16,574 bases of DNA from an uncultured bacterium (GTDB lineage Bacteria > Bacteroidota > Bacteroidia > Chitinophagales > Chitinophagaceae): positions 1 through 16,574 of the forward strand of contig CAJBPC010000522.1 in the NCBI GenBank assembly GCA_903957405.1, read 5' to 3'. The notes below the pieces were generated by a model. It ran no database searches. It was given only the letters and a program-made list of their open reading frames with translations, and was not told the DNA's origin. This document shows positions 14,138 through 16,574 of the stretch, piece after piece. The number at the start of each line of letters is the position of its first letter. The first letter of the stretch is position 1. The position numbers were made by a program, and so were the translations under genes.

Positions 14138-14824
14138 ATGAAAAAATTTTTCATCCTGCTGCTCATCCTGCCGGCATTGCTATTGGTATGGATCATGATC
14201 GATAACCGAAATTCCGTGGACATGACAATCAGACAAAAGATCTTAAAGACGATCTATCCCATGCTAACAGGACTCACGAGATTGGCCGGCGCAAACAGCA
14301 AGAGCCATAAGCCACCTTTTGCAATGGAACCGCCCGTATCTGTTTATTCCCTAAGGATACTGTTGAACAGCGGGGAGGAAATGTCAATGGACTCCCTCAG
14401 AGGGAAAAAAGTCTTGCTGGTGAATACGGCAAGTGATTGCGGCTATACGGCGCAATATGAAGACCTGCAGGCGCTGCAAAAGGAGTATGATAAGGACCTT
14501 GTGATCATAGGCTTCCCGGCCAATGACTTCAAGCAGCAGGAAAAGGGATCCGATGCGCAAATCGCGGAGTTTTGCAAGATCAATTTCGGTGTTACTTTCC
14601 CGTTGGCTGCGAAAAGTTCCGTGTTGAAAGGCGACAGTCAGCATCCTGTTTTTCGCTGGTTGAGCGACAAGGATCTCAATGGTTGGAACGGCCAGGCTCC
14701 GATCTGGAATTTTTCGAAATACCTGATAGATGAACAGGGTAGGCTTGCCGGAGTTTTCGAGCCATCCGTGGCCCCGGGCGCAAAAGAGATCGTTGATCTG
14801 CTGGAAGAAGCCCCGGGAAAGTAA
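14138..14824 (+). CDS. membrane-anchored glutathione-peroxidase-like protein
   Basis: This 228-residue protein carries a thiol peroxidase domain of the glutathione peroxidase family behind an N-terminal membrane segment (about 4-21), which probably tethers it to the membrane facing the periplasm. The peroxidatic Cys is C101 in VNTASDCGYTAQYEDL. A candidate resolving Cys is C146 in EFCKINFGVTFP, suggesting a thioredoxin-type two-Cys mechanism. W190 and N191 of the usual tetrad are present in IWNFSKYL. The tetrad Gln in the NQF motif is replaced by D130 (GFPANDFKQQE), which is unusual. The ~75 residues before the domain are longer than in most members. It follows the aldehyde dehydrogenase by 30 bases. 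Confidence 0.87.
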   Translation: MKKFFILLLILPALLLVWIMIDNRNSVDMTIRQKILKTIYPMLTGLTRLAGANSKSHKPPFAMEPPVSVYSLRILLNSGEEMSMDSLRGKKVLLVNTASDCGYTAQYEDLQALQKEYDKDLVIIGFPANDFKQQEKGSDAQIAEFCKINFGVTFPLAAKSSVLKGDSQHPVFRWLSDKDLNGWNGQAPIWNFSKYLIDEQGRLAGVFEPSVAPGAKEIVDLLEEAPGK

Positions 14825-14839
14825 CAGAAATTTTTTCTG
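14825..14839. repeat. small AT-rich dyad after the peroxidase gene
   Basis: CAGAAA-TTT-TTTCTG is a perfect 6-base dyad starting at the end of the peroxidase stop codon. The stem is weak and lacks a following T-run, so it is at best a poor terminator. Confidence 0.3.
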
Positions 14840-14913
14840 AATTAGGAAGATGCCATATCTTTCCAAAGTTCCAAAACCATCACTTCGGGTGCAACCCGTT
14901 CAACCAATGACTC

Positions 14914-15426
14914 ATGTTGAATAAAACCGAGATCGAACGCTACTTCACAGCTGAGAAACAGATTGGAATCCTTTTCCTTGTCATTGGTGTATTGGCTTTT
15001 GGCGCGGCGCTTTTCTTCTTTTTCAGTAATAAGACCTCTTTTTATAAAGGGTTTTCCATCCCGGTAATACTTTTCAGCCTTGTTTTTCTGTACGCGGGGT
15101 TTTCCTTGTTCAGAAATGCTGATACGCTCAGGATCAGAAACATCTATGCCTTTGATATGAAGCCGAATGAAATAGGCGAGAAAGAGCTTCCCCGGATTCA
15201 GAAACTCTTGAAGGATCTGGCTGTTTACAGGCTTATTGAGATCGGATCATTGGTTGCAGGCGTTCTGATACTTTTGATATTCCGGTCGAAGCCAGACATG
15301 TCCGGTTATTATGGCTTTGGCGTGGCGCTGGCCATAACTGCTATTGTAGCGCACGGACTTGATTTTGTCGCAAAAAAGAATGCGCGTGATTATGCCGCTA
15401 AGGTCGAGGCTTTCGTGAAAAAGTGA
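14914..15426 (+). CDS. four-helix inner-membrane protein of unknown function
   Basis: I do not recognise a family. The 170-residue protein has four predicted membrane helices at about 18-38, 48-66, 108-123 and 132-148. Between helices 2 and 3 lies a charged stretch of roughly 40 residues (RNADTLRIRNIYAF to ELPRIQKLLKDL). Both ends are polar, and the C-terminus is lysine-rich (KKNARDYAAKVEAFVKK), which suggests both ends are cytoplasmic by the positive-inside rule. No catalytic motif or cysteine is visible. The ATG at 14914 is the only sensible start. It follows the peroxidase-like gene by 89 bases, and a separate promoter is possible. Confidence 0.75.
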   Translation: MLNKTEIERYFTAEKQIGILFLVIGVLAFGAALFFFFSNKTSFYKGFSIPVILFSLVFLYAGFSLFRNADTLRIRNIYAFDMKPNEIGEKELPRIQKLLKDLAVYRLIEIGSLVAGVLILLIFRSKPDMSGYYGFGVALAITAIVAHGLDFVAKKNARDYAAKVEAFVKK

Positions 15427-15480
15427 AAATTCGGATAGTCTTTTTTCAAACTTAAGGTTTCATGTTGTATTTGTCAGGGT

Positions 15481-15498
15481 TTTACGGATGTCCGTAAA
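15481..15498. promoter_or_regulatory. perfect dyad upstream of idi
   Basis: TTTACGGA-TG-TCCGTAAA is an 8+8 perfect inverted repeat with a 2-base spacer, about 170 bases before the idi start. The very short spacer suits a dimeric DNA-binding protein better than an RNA hairpin. No regulator gene is adjacent. Confidence 0.4.
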
Positions 15499-15534
15499 GC
15501 TTCATACTCAGGACATTTCCTTTCATCTTTTCGT

Positions 15535-15550
15535 GGCTGTTAATTCAGCC
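15535..15550. repeat. short hairpin upstream of idi
   Basis: GGCTG (15535-15539) and CAGCC (15546-15550) enclose a 6-base loop. Nothing T-rich follows immediately. Together with the dyad at 15481 it occupies the 240-base gap between the membrane protein and idi. Confidence 0.3.
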
Positions 15551-15666
15551 TTAAATTGTTATCCACAGATTGGCGTCTTTTCATAATTTCAGATAACTTG
15601 TATGACTGATCTTTGCGGTTGACGTCTTTTCCTATCTGTACCACTAACCCTAAACAAACCGAAGAA

Positions 15667-16200
15667 ATGATGGAAGATAATGTTGTCCTTGTCAATGAGA
15701 ACGATGAAGCCGTGGGTATCATGGAGAAGATGGAAGCGCATCGAAAGGCTTTACTGCACAGGGCTTTCAGTGTTTTCATCTTCAATGACAAGGGAGAAAT
15801 GCTTCTGCAGAAACGTGCTTTGAATAAATATCATAGTGGCGGTTTGTGGACCAACGCATGCTGCAGCCATCCTCGTCCATCAGAAGTCGTAAAAGAAGCC
15901 GCCACCCGGCGACTTCGTGAAGAACTCGGTTTTGTCACGAGCATCACTCCAGCTTTCCAGTTCACATATCGTACCGATTTTGACAATGGACTGACGGAAC
16001 ATGAATATGATCATGTATTCATAGGCCATTACAATGGATTGATACATCCCAATCGGGAAGAAGTCGGAGACTATTGCTTCAAGAGCATGGAAGAAATTCG
16101 ATCGAACCTCTGTTCACATTCCAATAAATATACGGAATGGTTCAAGATCGCATTCCCAAGACTCGAAGCACATCTACAGCATCAGGTATTGAGCGTGTGA
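15667..16200 (+). CDS. idi: isopentenyl-diphosphate delta-isomerase, type I
   Basis: This 177-residue Nudix-fold cytoplasmic enzyme interconverts IPP and DMAPP, the starter for isoprenoids. It has H25 and H31 near the metal site (MEAHRKALLHRAF), the catalytic C66 in WTNACCSHP, the Nudix-like EAATRRLREELG, and the catalytic pair E111/E113 in EHEYDHVF. The length matches the E. coli enzyme closely. The ATG at 15667 (immediately followed by a second ATG) is chosen because the family begins with EDNVVLVNENDE-like sequence; an in-frame TTG at 15613 adds only unconserved residues. crtI follows after 72 bases, so the enzyme probably feeds carotenoid synthesis. Confidence 0.94.
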   Translation: MMEDNVVLVNENDEAVGIMEKMEAHRKALLHRAFSVFIFNDKGEMLLQKRALNKYHSGGLWTNACCSHPRPSEVVKEAATRRLREELGFVTSITPAFQFTYRTDFDNGLTEHEYDHVFIGHYNGLIHPNREEVGDYCFKSMEEIRSNLCSHSNKYTEWFKIAFPRLEAHLQHQVLSV

Positions 16201-16260
16201 GCATGCATCTGCACTGCCAATCATACCCGTCTGATTATCCTGCACACCCTGCATTATTCG

Positions 16261-16268
16261 TAGCTTTG
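16261..16268 (+). promoter_or_regulatory. -7 element before crtI
   Basis: TAGCTTTG matches TAnnTTTG exactly and ends 4 bases before the first crtI ATG (16273). If active, the crtI mRNA would be leaderless or would use the second ATG at 16285. No -33 TTTG is evident. Confidence 0.35.
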
Positions 16269-16272
16269 CTTT

Positions 16273-16574
16273 ATGTCAGCACCCATGGTCAGCGTCATAG
16301 GCAGCGGAATTGGTGGCTTGGCCATCGCGATACGACTGGCTGCAAAAGGCCACACCGTTGATATATTTGAAAAAAATGACGTGCCGGGCGGAAAGCTCGG
16401 ACTGATTGAGCGGGAAGGTTATCGTTTTGATACAGGGCCTTCATTGTTCACCCAACCTGCGAACATCGAGGAGCTCTTTCATCTTTGCGGTGAACCCATT
16501 GGTGATTATTTCAAGTATCGAAGAGTCGATATCTCCTGCAAATATTTCTATGAAAACGGAAAGCGGTTGAACGC
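16273..16574 (+). CDS. crtI: phytoene desaturase-type carotenoid oxidoreductase, N-terminal part (cut by window end)
   Basis: The first 100 codons encode the FAD-binding start of a CrtI-family desaturase, which dehydrogenates phytoene on the way to lycopene. MVSVIGSGIGGLAIAIRLAA holds the Rossmann dinucleotide motif GSGIGG, followed by VDIFEKNDVPGGKLG and GYRFDTGPSLFTQP, both diagnostic of the CrtI/CrtN group. The ATG at 16273 adds four residues (MSAP) before a second ATG at 16285; either could be used, and an exact -7 element just upstream favours the second if the mRNA has a leader. Other members (saturases, CrtD-like) share this N-terminus, so the exact reaction is less certain than the family. 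Confidence 0.88.
   Translation, partial: MSAPMVSVIGSGIGGLAIAIRLAAKGHTVDIFEKNDVPGGKLGLIEREGYRFDTGPSLFTQPANIEELFHLCGEPIGDYFKYRRVDISCKYFYENGKRLN

Overview
The window looks like ordinary chromosomal sequence from a Bacteroidota bacterium, most likely a Chitinophagaceae/Sphingobacteriales-type soil or water organism. The evidence is the gene content (fused isobutyryl-CoA mutase IcmF, exported vanadium haloperoxidase lipoprotein, idi next to crtI), the lack of Shine-Dalgarno sequences before most starts, and several exact matches to the Bacteroidota -7 promoter element TAnnTTTG. Species identification is inference; I see no rRNA or tRNA, insertion sequence, CRISPR or phage gene.

Layout. 2-1427 (+): the 3' end of nadB (NAD synthesis) and a lipid A-type acyltransferase. 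1420-3992 (-): a tandem rhodanese protein, an ArsR-family repressor, tsaB (tRNA t6A synthesis) and a 3-hydroxyacyl-CoA-dehydrogenase-like protein whose stop overlaps the tsaB start. 4062-7656 (+): ridA, then a three-gene run for exported proteins: a small secreted protein of unknown function with a Cys/His cluster, a PAP2-fold vanadium haloperoxidase lipoprotein, and an outer-membrane beta-barrel. 7657-7994 is a 338-base non-coding stretch with three strong RNA hairpins, a -7 promoter element and a palindrome. 7995-11375 (+): icmF, the largest gene. 11388-12494 (-): a calcineurin-like metallophosphoesterase converging on icmF. 12656-15426 (+): a class 3 aldehyde dehydrogenase, a membrane-anchored glutathione-peroxidase-like protein and a four-helix membrane protein. 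15667-16574 (+): idi and the first 100 codons of crtI, the start of a carotenoid cluster.

How the genes may work together. IcmF isomerises isobutyryl-CoA and n-butyryl-CoA and so links branched-chain and straight-chain acyl-CoA metabolism. Idi supplies DMAPP/IPP for the carotenoid pathway that CrtI begins. The aldehyde dehydrogenase and the peroxidase-like protein may deal with lipid aldehydes and peroxides. The haloperoxidase run would place a peroxide-using enzyme outside the cytoplasm. These links are inferred from adjacency.

No wholly new system is evident. The best candidates for follow-up are the icmF leader, which has a terminator and a competing antiterminator pairing as well as an operator-like palindrome at the predicted transcription start, and the uncharacterised secreted-protein/haloperoxidase/barrel module.
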